In this document: positions 1 through 9,695 of the stretch, piece by piece | How the letters are laid out: the number at the start of each line of letters is the position of its first letter | Position numbering within the stretch: position 1 is the stretch's first letter | DNA from: Herbaspirillum sp. ST 5-3 | Lineage (GTDB): Bacteria > Pseudomonadota > Gammaproteobacteria > Burkholderiales > Burkholderiaceae_D | Direction of reading: 5' to 3' | DNA length: 64,000 nt | Assembly (NCBI RefSeq): GCF_004804275.1 | Contig: NZ_STGI01000004.1 | Span: 393,605 to 457,604 of the forward strand | Made by a program: the position numbers and the translations under genes | Notes under the pieces: model-generated | Told to the model about the DNA's origin: nothing | Seen by the model: only the letters and a program-made list of their open reading frames with translations | The model's database searches: none

Positions 1-267
1 GATGTTGAGCGTGGACAAGCGATCGGCGATACGCTCTCCGAGCGTTGCCCCGCCACTCGTGCTGAACGCAAGAAAATCACGGAAAGCCTGAGCGGTCGTT
101 GCAAAACCGCCCGGCACGCGGACGCCGGCACCAGCCAGCTGGCTGATCATTTCGCCGAGCGACGCGTTCTTGCCGCCGACGGACTCAACGTCCGTCATTC
201 TCAGGTTTTCAAATGAAGCTACGTACGTAGCCTCCTGGGTCGCCCCGGTGGATAATGCGTTGGACAT
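1..267 (-). CDS. ppsA: Phosphoenolpyruvate synthase, N-terminal part (cut by window edge)
   Basis: PEP synthase (pyruvate, water dikinase) converts pyruvate and ATP to PEP, AMP and phosphate in gluconeogenesis. Only the first 89 codons are in the window. The reverse strand from the ATG at 267 reads [20 protein letters not shown], then a segment containing [11 protein letters not shown] and [18 protein letters not shown], which is the conserved start of the PEP-synthase/PPDK ATP-grasp domain. The gene is divergent from ppsR, the gene for its regulatory kinase/phosphotransferase, a pairing well known in proteobacteria. The catalytic His domain lies outside the window. Confidence 0.95.
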   Translation of the reverse strand, partial: MSNALSTGATQEATYVASFENLRMTDVESVGGKNASLGEMISQLAGAGVRVPGGFATTAQAFRDFLAFSTSGGATLGERIADRLSTLNI

Positions 268-441
268 AACTACCTCTATTTTGATGATAAGAAATCTTCA
301 TATGCGCCGTCGCCGCTCGGATCTTTTTGTTATTCTTGGTGAGCACGGTGTGATGTAATCAATTGGTTGTCATTTTACAGTGCGCAACAGGATCGTGTCG
401 CACACGACAGAATTTTTCATGCTTTATATTTGATTAACATT

Positions 442-1290
442 ATGCCAGACTTGTCCGCATCTCACTTGCCACCGGCCGATCGCACGGTTTTTTTTGTTTC
501 CGATGGAACCGGCATTACCGCAGAAACCTTTGGCCATTCCGTTTTGACGCAATTTGAGTTGCGATTCAAGCAAATCCGCCTGCCGTTCATCGACACCCTC
601 GACAAGGCGCATGAAGCCGTGCGGGACATCAATGAAGCGTGTGAACGCGATGGCAAGCGTCCAATTGTCTTCTCCACCCTCGTGAAGTCTGAACTATCCT
701 CCGTGATTCGCCGGTCAAAGGGCATGCACATGGATCTGATCCAGACATTTGTTGAACCGCTTGAACAGGAGCTGGGAGTCAAGTCGACCCATACCATTGG
801 GCGTAGCCACAACATCGCTGATTCGGACGACTACAAGAATCGTATCGAAGCGATCAATTTCTCACTCGCGCATGACGACGGCCAGTCCAATCAGAACCTC
901 GCTGCAGCGGACGTAATTCTCGTAGGTGTGTCGCGGTCAGGAAAAACGCCGACCAGCCTCTACCTGGCAATGCAATATGGGGTCAAGGCGGCTAACTATC
1001 CGTTGATTCCCGAGGATTTCGAACGCGCCAAGCTGCCTCGCGATTTGCTGCCCTACAAAAGGAAGATTTTTGGCCTGTCCATTGCTCCTGACCGCCTCTC
1101 CGAGGTGCGAAACGAACGTCGGCCAGGGAGCAAGTATGCTTCATTGGAAAACTGCCGATATGAAGTGAATGAAGCCGAGAAAATGATGCAGCATGAAGGT
1201 ATTCGATGGATGTCATCAACAGCAAAATCCATTGAGGAAATTGCAACAATGATTCTTCAAGAGATCAAGTCCGAAAATCCGTCGTATTAG
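442..1290 (+). CDS. ppsR: PEP synthase regulatory protein (kinase/pyrophosphorylase, DUF299)
   Basis: PpsR-family enzymes inactivate PEP synthase by ADP-dependent phosphorylation of a threonine and reactivate it by Pi-dependent dephosphorylation. The 282-residue protein has the early family motif [19 protein letters not shown] and a P-loop, GVSRSGKT, at about residues 162-169; both length and motifs fit the family. I chose the ATG at 442 because the protein then begins just before the conserved block. An in-frame TTG at 367 would add 25 residues unlike the family. No strong Shine-Dalgarno is visible. It is divergent from ppsA, so the two genes probably share a control region at 268-441. Confidence 0.95.
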   Translation: MPDLSASHLPPADRTVFFVSDGTGITAETFGHSVLTQFELRFKQIRLPFIDTLDKAHEAVRDINEACERDGKRPIVFSTLVKSELSSVIRRSKGMHMDLIQTFVEPLEQELGVKSTHTIGRSHNIADSDDYKNRIEAINFSLAHDDGQSNQNLAAADVILVGVSRSGKTPTSLYLAMQYGVKAANYPLIPEDFERAKLPRDLLPYKRKIFGLSIAPDRLSEVRNERRPGSKYASLENCRYEVNEAEKMMQHEGIRWMSSTAKSIEEIATMILQEIKSENPSY

Positions 1291-1338
1291 TCTTCAAGCA
1301 AGCTCCTTTCCAGCACCTCTAATTCTTGTCTTTATTAC

Positions 1339-1375
1339 AAAAGCCGCCGTGCAGATGCATGGCGGCTTTTTTTAT
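1339..1375 (+). terminator. Rho-independent terminator of ppsR
   Basis: An AAGCCGCC/GGCGGCTT stem (1341-1348 with 1361-1368) is followed by a run of seven T, about 50 nt after the ppsR stop. A run of A precedes the stem, so the hairpin could also act on the other strand. Confidence 0.85.
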
Positions 1376-1462
1376 TTCTTTTGAATCAGGAACTCTTACA
1401 AAAAAGCTTACACAAAGCTTACAAATTGGGTATAAATAAAGGAAAGACGAATGGAGGCAGAC

Positions 1463-1825
1463 ATGGATCTCATGTTGATTGAACTGGTATTGTGGGGCGG
1501 GCTGCTCTTCTTCTTCTGGGCGCTGAAGGACGGATTAGGAAACGTCGAATCGGACATTGAATCGCTGGGCCTCTTGCCCAATGCAAAAAATGCCCTGTCA
1601 TCCCAGGAAGATGCGGGAGCCTCGCACCCTGAACGTGTCGCAGAAGTGATAGGTAGTTATCGCGATGCTCAAATTTACCGCTACGCAGTGATCCAAGGAC
1701 GCACTTACCAGTTTGATCGTATCTGTCCGCTCGAACGCGACATCAAGCTCGACGCCGGAGAGCGCTATGTTGCACCTGGGCTGATCTATCAGGAGTGTCG
1801 AAACAAGCCCGCAGATTCTATCTGA
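1463..1825 (+). CDS. Small membrane-anchored protein of unknown function
   Basis: I do not recognise this family. The 120-residue protein starts with a hydrophobic stretch (LMLIELVLWGGLLFFFWAL) that should be a single membrane anchor, followed by a soluble tail of about 95 residues with a Tyr/Arg-rich part (YRDAQIYRYAVIQGRTYQFD) and two cysteines near the end. GGAGG at 1453-1457 sits 5 nt before the ATG at 1463 and supports this start; an ATG at 1451 in the same frame, also with an AAGGA upstream, would add four residues. It lies after the ppsR terminator and ends 3 nt before the convergent methyltransferase gene. A role in the membrane is inference only. Confidence 0.7.
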   Translation: MDLMLIELVLWGGLLFFFWALKDGLGNVESDIESLGLLPNAKNALSSQEDAGASHPERVAEVIGSYRDAQIYRYAVIQGRTYQFDRICPLERDIKLDAGERYVAPGLIYQECRNKPADSI

Positions 1826-1828
1826 TGG

Positions 1829-2617
1829 CTACACTGCAACTTTTTGCCGCACCTGCTCAAAGAAACACACCGCCGCACTTGCGGCAACATTGAGTGACTC
1901 GACAGAACCCAAGTGCGGAATCGCCACTTGGCTCGTCGCCAGTCCCAGCAGATCCTCCGACACACCCTGTCCTTCGTGGCCAAACAACCAGGCGACCGGT
2001 TGGGTCAGATCGAGATCATAGATACGCTGACTAGCATGTGAACTGGTCGCCAGTATTGGTATCGTGGCATGCCGCAGCAGCGCAACGAGGTCAACATTCT
2101 CGTGAATCTTGAGCAAGAAATGCGCACCCATTCCCGCCCGCAGAACCTTGGGCGACCAAGCGAGTGCCGTACCCTTACCGCAAAATACCGACTCTATCCC
2201 TGCAGCCGCCGCACTGCGAAGAATGGAGCCCATGTTGCCCGGATCTTGCAGTCTGTCGAGCAACACTGCGGACCGTGTCAGTTTTTCAGGCACTGCCGTT
2301 TGCGGCGTATCGATCACAAATAGCAGGCCTACACCATGCTCAACCTGACTCAATGTCTGATATAAAGCATCCGGCAATTCAATGCACGGTACATGCGCGG
2401 ATTCACATTGACGGACGATGTCGGCCACTTCCGCGTGTGAGAATGAATTCTCGCTGAGGATGCACGTTGGTGGCATGCCGACGCTCTGCAGATAAGTCTG
2501 GCAAAGATGAATACCGTCCAACAAGGTGCGCGCACTCTTGCGTCTGGCCTGCGAACTCGTGGCCAGCAGCTTCAGTTCCTTGTACAGCGGATTCTCACGC
2601 GAGCTGATGGTCTTCAT
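1829..2617 (-). CDS. TrmH/SpoU-family RNA 2'-O-methyltransferase
   Basis: This SPOUT-fold enzyme methylates a ribose 2'-OH on rRNA or tRNA using S-adenosylmethionine. In the 262-residue product the three SpoU motifs are clear: motif 1 around LQDPGNMGSILRSAAAAGI, motif 2 GHEGQGVS, and motif 3 PHLGSVESLNVAASAAV. The N-terminal part (ISSRENPLYKELKLL) looks like the substrate-binding domain of the RlmB/TsnR group. The start at 2617 falls one nucleotide past the rnhB stop codon; the open frame extends upstream into rnhB, but that part is unlike the family. It is the last gene of the long envelope operon. The substrate cannot be read from sequence. Confidence 0.88.
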   Translation of the reverse strand: MKTISSRENPLYKELKLLATSSQARRKSARTLLDGIHLCQTYLQSVGMPPTCILSENSFSHAEVADIVRQCESAHVPCIELPDALYQTLSQVEHGVGLLFVIDTPQTAVPEKLTRSAVLLDRLQDPGNMGSILRSAAAAGIESVFCGKGTALAWSPKVLRAGMGAHFLLKIHENVDLVALLRHATIPILATSSHASQRIYDLDLTQPVAWLFGHEGQGVSEDLLGLATSQVAIPHLGSVESLNVAASAAVCFFEQVRQKVAV

Positions 2618-2618
2618 G

Positions 2619-3266
2619 TCAGGATGCTCGCAGATTGTTGTCGCGCGCACCAATCTGTGCCCCCTCAATCAGTTCTCGCACGGGCGCATACGACTTGCGG
2701 TGCACCGGCGATACCCCATGCATTCGCAAGCGCTCCAGATGCATTGGTGTCGGGTACCCCTTGTGCTGGTCGAACCCGTACTGAGGATATTCGATATGCA
2801 ACGCCATTAAAGCAGCATCGCGGGCGGTCTTGGCCAGAATCGACGCTGCCGAGATCGCCGGAATCTTGTCGTCGCCTTTCACAATTGCCTCGGAACGAAT
2901 CGGCATTACCGGACAGCGGTTTCCATCGATGAGCGCCAGCGTTGGAATCACGTTCAAGCCCTCGATTGCCCTCCGCATCGCCAGCATCGACGCCTGCAGG
3001 ATGTTGAGCGTATCGATTTCGCTTTCCGAGCATTGCGCTATCGACCATGCCAGTGCATCGGCCTTGATCTGTTCGGTGAGGGAATTGCGCCGCGCTTCGG
3101 TCAACTTTTTCGAGTCCCGCAAACCGGCGATCGGCTTCGCAGGATCGAGAATCACGGCAGCGGCAAATACCGCACCTGCCAAAGGGCCTCGCCCAGCTTC
3201 ATCCACGCCGCAAATCAACTCATCAGCATAGTCAAAAAGCGGCAAGCTCGAAGTATCCGATTTCAT
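2619..3266 (-). CDS. rnhB: Ribonuclease HII
   Basis: RNase HII cuts RNA in RNA/DNA hybrids and removes single ribonucleotides from DNA. The 215-residue protein has the family signature [14 protein letters not shown] with catalytic D22 and E23, and further conserved blocks [11 protein letters not shown] and [12 protein letters not shown]. The ATG at 3266 overlaps the lpxB stop by 4 nt (ATGA), a typical translational coupling. The same frame stays open far upstream across lpxB, but that extension is a shadow. The lpxB-rnhB order is common in proteobacteria. Confidence 0.96.
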   Translation of the reverse strand: MKSDTSSLPLFDYADELICGVDEAGRGPLAGAVFAAAVILDPAKPIAGLRDSKKLTEARRNSLTEQIKADALAWSIAQCSESEIDTLNILQASMLAMRRAIEGLNVIPTLALIDGNRCPVMPIRSEAIVKGDDKIPAISAASILAKTARDAALMALHIEYPQYGFDQHKGYPTPMHLERLRMHGVSPVHRKSYAPVRELIEGAQIGARDNNLRAS

Positions 3267-4453
3267 GCAGCCGCCGAACGTCCGATCAGTTGAAGAACTG
3301 CCTGCGCGCTTTCCTTGGCGGTATCGCGCAGCAGAGCGTGATGCATTTCGGTAAAGCGATGGCGCAAGCTCTCGCGGTGCCGCTCGTCGTCCAACTGCTT
3401 CCAGAGTGCATCTGCAAGGCGCTCCGGTGTCGCCGCGTCTTGCAGCAATTCGGGTACGACGAACTCCCGCGCAAGAATGTTCGGCAAACCAACCCAAGGC
3501 TGATAGCCCATATGGCGCAGGATTTCCCAGGAGGCCCGCATCATCTTGTATGCAATCACCATCGGCTTCTTGAACAGCGCCACTTCCAAGGTGGCGGTGC
3601 CGGATGCCACCAGAACAGCATCTGCTGCGGCAATCGCGGCATGCGAACGTCCGGGCAGCACCTGAATCGGCACATCCGCCAAGCCAGCCTTGGATAGCAG
3701 CTCTTTGAAGTAGGATTGCTGCTGCTCGCCTGCCATGGGCACGACAAATCGTATGGAAGAATCGCGTTGCGCCAGGCGCTTTGCAGCACCGATAAACGCT
3801 ACCGAGTTGTACTTCAATTCGGACATGCGGCTGCCAGGAAGAATCGCTACGATACGAGCATCGGCCGGCAATCCAAGTTCGGCGCGTGCAGCGGCTGTGT
3901 CGGGCTCCATGGGAATCACTTCCGCCAATGGATAGCCAACGTAGGTGACCGGAATTCCCTCTTTGCGGTAAATCTCTTCCTCGAAGGGGAACACCACAAG
4001 CATGTGCGAGACCGCGCGCGCAATCTTCTTGATGCGCCCGCCACGCCATGCCCAGATTGAGGGACTGATGAAGTGCATCGTAGGAATACCGGCCTGCTTC
4101 AATTGTGCTTCAAGACTGAAGTTGAAATCGGGCGCATCCACGCCGATGAAAACAGCAGGTTTTTCCGCCAGCAATTGGTCGCGTAAACTATTCTGGATCG
4201 CCTTGATTTCGCGGTAATGGGCGAGCACTTCAAACAGCCCTCGCACCGACAATTTTTCCATCGGCCAATCGCTGCGAAAACCATACTCTGCCATCCTGGA
4301 TCCGCCGATACCATGGATCAGCGCGTCAGGAAGCTGCGGCCGCAAGCCGGAGAGCAAGCGACTGGCAAGCAGATCGCCTGAACTTTCTCCAGCGACCATC
4401 GCAATGGAAAGTTTATCGGACGATGCCACGAGTCGCGTTGTCGAGGAATTCAC
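3263..4453 (-). CDS. lpxB: Lipid-A-disaccharide synthase
   Basis: LpxB joins 2,3-diacylglucosamine-1-phosphate (lipid X) and UDP-diacylglucosamine into the lipid A disaccharide at the inner face of the inner membrane. The 396-residue product carries the GT19-family start [17 protein letters not shown], then [11 protein letters not shown] and [15 protein letters not shown]. The ATG at 4453 overlaps the end of lpxA by 41 nt; an in-frame GTG at 4429 would also keep the conserved start, so the first residues are uncertain. E. coli LpxB is 382 residues, close to either choice. Confidence 0.96.
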   Translation of the reverse strand: MNSSTTRLVASSDKLSIAMVAGESSGDLLASRLLSGLRPQLPDALIHGIGGSRMAEYGFRSDWPMEKLSVRGLFEVLAHYREIKAIQNSLRDQLLAEKPAVFIGVDAPDFNFSLEAQLKQAGIPTMHFISPSIWAWRGGRIKKIARAVSHMLVVFPFEEEIYRKEGIPVTYVGYPLAEVIPMEPDTAAARAELGLPADARIVAILPGSRMSELKYNSVAFIGAAKRLAQRDSSIRFVVPMAGEQQQSYFKELLSKAGLADVPIQVLPGRSHAAIAAADAVLVASGTATLEVALFKKPMVIAYKMMRASWEILRHMGYQPWVGLPNILAREFVVPELLQDAATPERLADALWKQLDDERHRESLRHRFTEMHHALLRDTAKESAQAVLQLIGRSAAA

Positions 4454-5201
4454 GCATCAAGCGCAAATGGATGGCGGAATGTGAGGAATCCGCTTCTGCC
4501 TTGGCAAGTTCCGTCTTGGCTTCTTCCAGCGTTAACCCGGATTTGTAGATCAGCTTGTAGGCATTGCGGAGCGCACCGATCTGCTCCCGCGAAAAACCGC
4601 GACGCTTGAGCCCCTCGATATTGATGCCATGTGCTGACGCGGGGTTGCCGGACAATAGAACAAATGGCGGAACATCCTGGGTGAGGCTGGTATTCATTCC
4701 CACGAAAGCATGGTCACCAATCTTGCAGAATTGATGGACGGCCGCAAACCCGCTCAGGATGACCCAATCACCAACATGTACATGTCCAGCCAGGCTGGCA
4801 TTATTTGAAAAGATGGTGTTATTGCCGACCACGCAGTCATGCGCAATATGGACGTATGCCAGGAGCCAGTTATCGCTGCCGATCCGGGTGAGCCCTTCAT
4901 CCTGCATCGTACCGAGGTTGAATGTGCAGAACTCGCGAATCAGGTTGCGATCACCGATTTCCAGTCGCGTCTGCTCGCCCGCATACTTCTTGTCTTGCGG
5001 TGCGCCGCCAATCGATGAAAACTGGAAAAACGTATTGTCGCATCCGATGGTCGTATGACCGTCAATCACGACATGCGGGCCAATCTTGGTGCGGGCGCCA
5101 ATCTTTACATTCGGTCCGATGATCGAGTAGGCACCAACCTCGACCGAATCATCGAGTTCCGCCTTCGAATCGACAATCGCGGTCGGATGGATCATCGTCA
5201 T
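4413..5201 (-). CDS. lpxA: UDP-N-acetylglucosamine O-acyltransferase
   Basis: LpxA catalyses the first step of lipid A synthesis, moving a 3-hydroxyacyl chain from ACP to UDP-GlcNAc. The 262-residue protein, the same length as E. coli LpxA, has hexapeptide (left-handed beta-helix) repeats such as [20 protein letters not shown] and the catalytic-His region [14 protein letters not shown]. The start at 5201 overlaps the fabZ stop (TAATG); an upstream extension to 5249 is out of family. It sits in the usual lpxD-fabZ-lpxA-lpxB order. Confidence 0.97.
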   Translation of the reverse strand: MTMIHPTAIVDSKAELDDSVEVGAYSIIGPNVKIGARTKIGPHVVIDGHTTIGCDNTFFQFSSIGGAPQDKKYAGEQTRLEIGDRNLIREFCTFNLGTMQDEGLTRIGSDNWLLAYVHIAHDCVVGNNTIFSNNASLAGHVHVGDWVILSGFAAVHQFCKIGDHAFVGMNTSLTQDVPPFVLLSGNPASAHGINIEGLKRRGFSREQIGALRNAYKLIYKSGLTLEEAKTELAKAEADSSHSAIHLRLMREFLDNATRGIVR

Positions 5202-5671
5202 TACTGCCCCGCTGGCTGGCTGGCGTCCGTGGCGCTGCGCATGGTACACATCAGTTCGGCTTCGACCGCAACCTGTCCGTCAACACTTGCCTGCGCCTTG
5301 TATTTCCAGATGCCACGTGCCGTGCGCAAAATCTCCACCTGCATCTTGAGCTGATCACCTGGCTCAACGGGTCGCTTGAAACGCGCGCCGTCAATGCCAA
5401 CAAAGTAGACCACGCTGTTATGGTCGGGTTTCTGGCCCATGGTCAGGAAAGACAGCAAGGCCGCAGTCTGTGCCAGCGCTTCGATCATCAAGACACCAGG
5501 CATGACCGGCTTGTGCGGGAAATGTCCATTGAAGAATTCTTCATTCACGGTCACATTCTTGATCGCGGTAATCGACTTGCCGGACTCCCACTCCAGCACG
5601 CGATCGACGAGAAGCATCGGATATCGATGCGGAAGATATTCCTTGATTTGGGTGATATCGAGAGTTTTCAT
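5201..5671 (-). CDS. fabZ: 3-hydroxyacyl-ACP dehydratase
   Basis: FabZ dehydrates 3-hydroxyacyl-ACP to enoyl-ACP during fatty acid elongation and so competes with LpxA/LpxD for the same hydroxyacyl-ACP pool. The 156-residue product begins [20 protein letters not shown] and carries the hot-dog active-site block [20 protein letters not shown] with the catalytic His and Glu. Its ATG overlaps the lpxD stop (TAATG), and its own stop overlaps lpxA, so the three are tightly coupled. Confidence 0.97.
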   Translation of the reverse strand: MKTLDITQIKEYLPHRYPMLLVDRVLEWESGKSITAIKNVTVNEEFFNGHFPHKPVMPGVLMIEALAQTAALLSFLTMGQKPDHNSVVYFVGIDGARFKRPVEPGDQLKMQVEILRTARGIWKYKAQASVDGQVAVEAELMCTMRSATDASQPAGQ

Positions 5672-6720
5672 TACTTTTTTTCGGTGAGCGATTTAATAGT
5701 TTTTTCCAGCTCGCGGATTTTCTCACGCATCGATCCCAAATTGCGCACAATCGCCGCTGATTTTTCCCATTCGGCATTCTTTGCCAGAGGATAGAAGCCC
5801 GTGTAATGGCCCGGCTCAAGAATGGAACGCGACACCATACTGGCAGCAGAGATATGCACGTTATCGACAATCGTCAATTGGCCCAGCACCATCGCTGCAC
5901 CACCGAAAGTGCAATATTTGCCAATTTTTGCGCTCCCGGCGACACCGACACAACCAGCCATCGCCGTATGAGCGCCGATATGGCAGTTATGTCCAATATG
6001 GATCTGGTTATCCAGCTTGACATCGTCTTCGATAATCGTGTCTGCCAGCGTACCGCGATCGATAGTAGTGCTAGCACCGATCTCGACATCATCACCAATC
6101 ACGACCCGCCCCGTCTGCGGAATCTTGACCCAAGTTCCCTTGTCATTGGCAAAACCGAATCCATCGGCACCGATTACGGCGCCCGAGTGGATAATGCCGC
6201 GTTGCCCGATTTCACAGCCCGCATAAAAACTGACATTTGCGTAAAAATGCGTGCGTCCGCCGACCTTGGCGTCGCGCCCGATAAAACATCCCGCCTCGAT
6301 AATCGCGTGTTCGGCAATTACGGCGTTCGCATCTATTGTTACATGCGGGCCGATATACGCAGTTGGGTCGATTTTCGCATCAGGGTGGACAGTCGCACTG
6401 GAGTGAATGCCAGGGACGACCGGTATCGCCGCCTGCTCGGCAAAGAACTGGGCGGCGCGCGCAAAGTATGCGTATGGATTGTTTGTAATGATGCGTACGC
6501 CTGAATAGCTGGCGCTGATTGCAGGGTCATCCGCTTGGGAGAGAATCAGTGCTGCGGCTTTTGTCTGCGCCGCTTGCGTACGCAGTTTGGGATTGGAGAG
6601 AAACGTCACTTGCGACGAGTCCGCCGTATCCAATGGTGCGATGCCGGTCACTGTTGTGTTGGCATCGCCAATCAGTTGGCCTCCCAAGCGATCGACCAAT
6701 TCTTGCAGCCGAGTGCTCAT
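5671..6720 (-). CDS. lpxD: UDP-3-O-(3-hydroxyacyl)glucosamine N-acyltransferase
   Basis: LpxD adds the second hydroxyacyl chain in lipid A synthesis. The 349-residue protein has the N-terminal uridine-binding domain ([20 protein letters not shown]), a central run of hexapeptide repeats, the catalytic-His segment [17 protein letters not shown], and a C-terminal helix. I chose the ATG at 6720 because AAGGG lies just before it. A TTG five codons upstream is open but has no ribosome site. It follows skp by 18 nt. Confidence 0.96.
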   Translation of the reverse strand: MSTRLQELVDRLGGQLIGDANTTVTGIAPLDTADSSQVTFLSNPKLRTQAAQTKAAALILSQADDPAISASYSGVRIITNNPYAYFARAAQFFAEQAAIPVVPGIHSSATVHPDAKIDPTAYIGPHVTIDANAVIAEHAIIEAGCFIGRDAKVGGRTHFYANVSFYAGCEIGQRGIIHSGAVIGADGFGFANDKGTWVKIPQTGRVVIGDDVEIGASTTIDRGTLADTIIEDDVKLDNQIHIGHNCHIGAHTAMAGCVGVAGSAKIGKYCTFGGAAMVLGQLTIVDNVHISAASMVSRSILEPGHYTGFYPLAKNAEWEKSAAIVRNLGSMREKIRELEKTIKSLTEKK

Positions 6721-6738
6721 TGCGGCCCTTTTCAATGA

Positions 6739-7266
6739 TTACTTGCCGTTGAGCGCCTTGAGCACTTTGTCTGTGATGTCGATGCGCGGACTTGCATAGA
6801 CCGCTTCCTGGAACACGATATCGTACTTTTCCGTTTCAGCGATTTGTTTGATCACTTTATTCGTACGCTCCAGGACGATCGCCAGCTCCTCATTACGGCG
6901 CTGATTCAAGTCCTCGCGGAACTCACGTTGCTTGCGCTGGAAGTCCTTGTCCAGATCCGCCAGGTCACGCTGGCGTTTGACTCGGTCCGACTCGGACAAT
7001 ACCGCCGCATCCTTGTCGAGTTTTTCAGACATGGACTTCAGCTTGCTGGCCATTTCCTGCAGCTCTTTGTCGCGGCGCGAAAACTCCTGTTCGATCTTTG
7101 CTTGCGCTGCCTTTGCCGGTGCCGCCTCACGGAAAATCCGCTCCGTACTGACGAAGCCGACTTTGGATTCCTGCGCCTGTGCACTCGCCAGCGGTAACAA
7201 AAGCGCCGCAAGAAGAGCCATGCACTTGAGCGATACGGATGATGTGGTTAGAGACTTCAAGGTCAT
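6739..7266 (-). CDS. skp: Periplasmic chaperone Skp/OmpH
   Basis: Skp holds unfolded outer-membrane proteins in the periplasm and hands them to the BAM complex. The 175-residue product has a signal peptide (LKCMALLAALLLPLASAQA), then a beta segment (ESKVGFVSTERIFREAAPAKA) and a long charged helical region (about residues 45-145) expected to form the coiled-coil tentacles. The ATG at 7266 is used; GGAG lies almost on top of it, and a TTG three codons upstream is the alternative. It lies between bamA and lpxD, as in most proteobacteria. Confidence 0.93.
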   Translation of the reverse strand: MTLKSLTTSSVSLKCMALLAALLLPLASAQAQESKVGFVSTERIFREAAPAKAAQAKIEQEFSRRDKELQEMASKLKSMSEKLDKDAAVLSESDRVKRQRDLADLDKDFQRKQREFREDLNQRRNEELAIVLERTNKVIKQIAETEKYDIVFQEAVYASPRIDITDKVLKALNGK

Positions 7267-7295
7267 TCTCCGCAAAACAAATTACTATTATGCCA

Positions 7296-9635
7296 CTAGA
7301 ATCCAGTGCCAAGCTGGAACTGGAACCGCTGCTTCCGATCGCCTGCCTTTGCATTCAAAGGCATGCCGTAACTCAGCTTCAATGGACCAATGGGCGACAC
7401 CCAACTGATGCCAAGGCCGGCGGAATAGCGCAGTTCAGAAACCTGCGGTCGGACCCCTTCCGCAAATACGTTACCGACATCCGCAAATGTAAACCAGCGC
7501 AATGTCCGGTCATTTCCCGAGCCGGGGAATGGAAACTGCAATTCAGCATTGGCGATGATACGGGACGTGCCGCCCAATGGGTCGCCGTTGGCTGCACGAG
7601 GGCCGAGCGAGGATCCTTCATAGCCTCGAACCGAGCCAATACCGCCTGCATAGAAGTTCTTGAAAATCGGATACGGCTTGCCGCCCATTCCGCGGCCATA
7701 ATCAAACTCGCCATTCAAAGCCAAGGTCACGGCACGGAAGAGCGGCCGGAAATATTGGTGCTGATAGACGGCTCGGTAATATCGCAATGTACCCGCCGGC
7801 GCCACCTCAAAGTTGACACGCTGATACCGTCCTATAGTCGGCACAAGCGCGCTGTCGCGGCTGTCACGCTGCCATGCTGCAGTCAGCGGGAAGCTGGTCG
7901 TTCCTGCGACAGTGCCGTCACCGAAATCGGTCACATAACGCTTGTAAAGCTCGGGACTGTCATTATGTCCCGGCACGCCTGTATATGTCGTTACGTCGGT
8001 ACGCTCGACACCCGCACCGAAGAAGACGGTATCGAGCTCCGAAAACGGCACACCGAACCGGATGTTTGCGCCTTTCGTTTGCACCATGTAATCGCCGGTG
8101 TTCACTTCAGGCGGACGCATCGTTCGCAAAAAGACCTCGTAACTGCGGCTGACACCGTCGTCCGTAAAGTACGGCGTCGTCTGTGACAAGGCAATCGTCT
8201 TGTTGAGCTTGCTCGTATTGACGTCCAGGCCAAGCGTATTGCCGCTGCCAAAGGCGTTGGCCTGCTGAATGGAGCCGGTCAGCATGAGCTTGTCGCTGCT
8301 GGAGAAGCCGGCGCCCAGCATGATGTTGCCAGTGGGCTTTTCAGCGACCGTCATGTTGATGTCAACCTGATCGGTTGAGCCCGGCACTTCCGGCGTCTCG
8401 ATATTGACTTCCTTGAAATAGCCGAGGCGATCCACGCGGTCGCGCGACAAGCGGATCTTTTCTCCGTCATACCAGGAGTCTTCAAATTGACGGAATTCGC
8501 GACGAATGACTTCGTCACGTGTCTTCGTATTTCCCGCGACATTGATCCGGCGCACGTAAACACGCTTGCCCGGATCGATCAGGACGGTGAAGCCGACTTC
8601 TTTCTTATCACGATTGATTTCCGGATTCGCATTGACGTTGGCGAACGCGTAGCCAAAATTCCCCATGCGCTCGGAAATCTTCTTCACGCTTTCCGCGAGT
8701 TTTTCGCCGGAATAGACGTCGCCACGCTTCAATTGCACCAACGATTTCAGTTCTTCTTCACGACCAAACATCTCGCCTTCCAGCTTGACGTCTCCGACTG
8801 TGAATTTTTCACCTTCATTGATATTGATGGTGATGTAAATATCTTTCTTGTCCGGCGTAATGGATACCTGGGTCGATTCGACCTGCATTTCCAGGTAACC
8901 GCGATTCAGGTAAAACGAACGCAGAGTTTCAATGTCGCCGGTCAGCTTCTGCTTGGAATACTGGTCGGCCTTGGTGTACCAGGTAAACCAACCCGGCGTA
9001 GAAAGGTTCAGTAATCCCAACAGCTCCTTGTCGGAGAAAATCTTGTTGCCGACAATATTGATCTGCTTGATGCGAGCGACCTCGCCCTCATCCACTGCAA
9101 ACGTGACATTGACGCGATTGCGTTCGATCGGCGTCACCGTAGTGGTGATCTGCACGCCGTACAACCCGCGCGAAAGGTATTGCCGCTTGAGTTCCTGCTC
9201 AGCACGGTCCACCAATGCCTTGTCGAAGATCCGCGACTCGCCGAGTCCGATATCCTTCAATGCCTTGGTCAGTTGCTCCTTGTCGAACTCCTTGATGCCG
9301 GAAAAGTCGACGCTTGCAATCGCAGGGCGTTCCTCGACGCTGACGACGAGGACACTGCCCTCGACTTCAATTCGCACATCCTTGAAAAAACCGGTTGCGT
9401 AGAGCGCCTTGATGGCTGCAGCACCTTTTTCATCGGTATATGTTTCCCCGACACGAACCGGCAGGTAACTGAAAATGGTGCCCGCCTCGGTACGCTGAAT
9501 TCCCTCTACACGAATGTCCTTGACGACGAACGGATCTACAGCGAGAGCATGGCCTGCGCAAAGGGCAAAGGCGGCAATGGCAATGAGGCGACGAGGAAAA
9601 AAAGGCTGAGGAAAACGCTCGAAATGTAATTTCAT
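7296..9635 (-). CDS. bamA: Outer membrane protein assembly factor BamA
   Basis: BamA is the central beta-barrel of the BAM complex that inserts outer-membrane proteins. The 779-residue product has a signal peptide ending near HALA, five POTRA repeats (about residues 33-430, the first beginning FVVKDIRVEGIQRTEAGTIF), and a 16-strand barrel carrying the conserved IRGYEGSSLGPR-like segment (reads SVRGYEGSSLGPRAANGDPL) and a C-terminal signature ending in phenylalanine (FQFQLGTGF). It lies between rseP and skp. Confidence 0.98.
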   Translation of the reverse strand: MKLHFERFPQPFFPRRLIAIAAFALCAGHALAVDPFVVKDIRVEGIQRTEAGTIFSYLPVRVGETYTDEKGAAAIKALYATGFFKDVRIEVEGSVLVVSVEERPAIASVDFSGIKEFDKEQLTKALKDIGLGESRIFDKALVDRAEQELKRQYLSRGLYGVQITTTVTPIERNRVNVTFAVDEGEVARIKQINIVGNKIFSDKELLGLLNLSTPGWFTWYTKADQYSKQKLTGDIETLRSFYLNRGYLEMQVESTQVSITPDKKDIYITININEGEKFTVGDVKLEGEMFGREEELKSLVQLKRGDVYSGEKLAESVKKISERMGNFGYAFANVNANPEINRDKKEVGFTVLIDPGKRVYVRRINVAGNTKTRDEVIRREFRQFEDSWYDGEKIRLSRDRVDRLGYFKEVNIETPEVPGSTDQVDINMTVAEKPTGNIMLGAGFSSSDKLMLTGSIQQANAFGSGNTLGLDVNTSKLNKTIALSQTTPYFTDDGVSRSYEVFLRTMRPPEVNTGDYMVQTKGANIRFGVPFSELDTVFFGAGVERTDVTTYTGVPGHNDSPELYKRYVTDFGDGTVAGTTSFPLTAAWQRDSRDSALVPTIGRYQRVNFEVAPAGTLRYYRAVYQHQYFRPLFRAVTLALNGEFDYGRGMGGKPYPIFKNFYAGGIGSVRGYEGSSLGPRAANGDPLGGTSRIIANAELQFPFPGSGNDRTLRWFTFADVGNVFAEGVRPQVSELRYSAGLGISWVSPIGPLKLSYGMPLNAKAGDRKQRFQFQLGTGF

Positions 9636-9695
9636 CGGTTATTTTATTATCAATGTTTTCGCCAGTCGCCCGTCCTCTGACAAGCTGGCGAAAAC

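Noticed and set aside
3267-4049. Upstream extension of rnhB giving a 476-residue protein
   Set aside because: The extension reads lpxB in the wrong frame; RNase HII starts at 3266 with the usual N-terminus.
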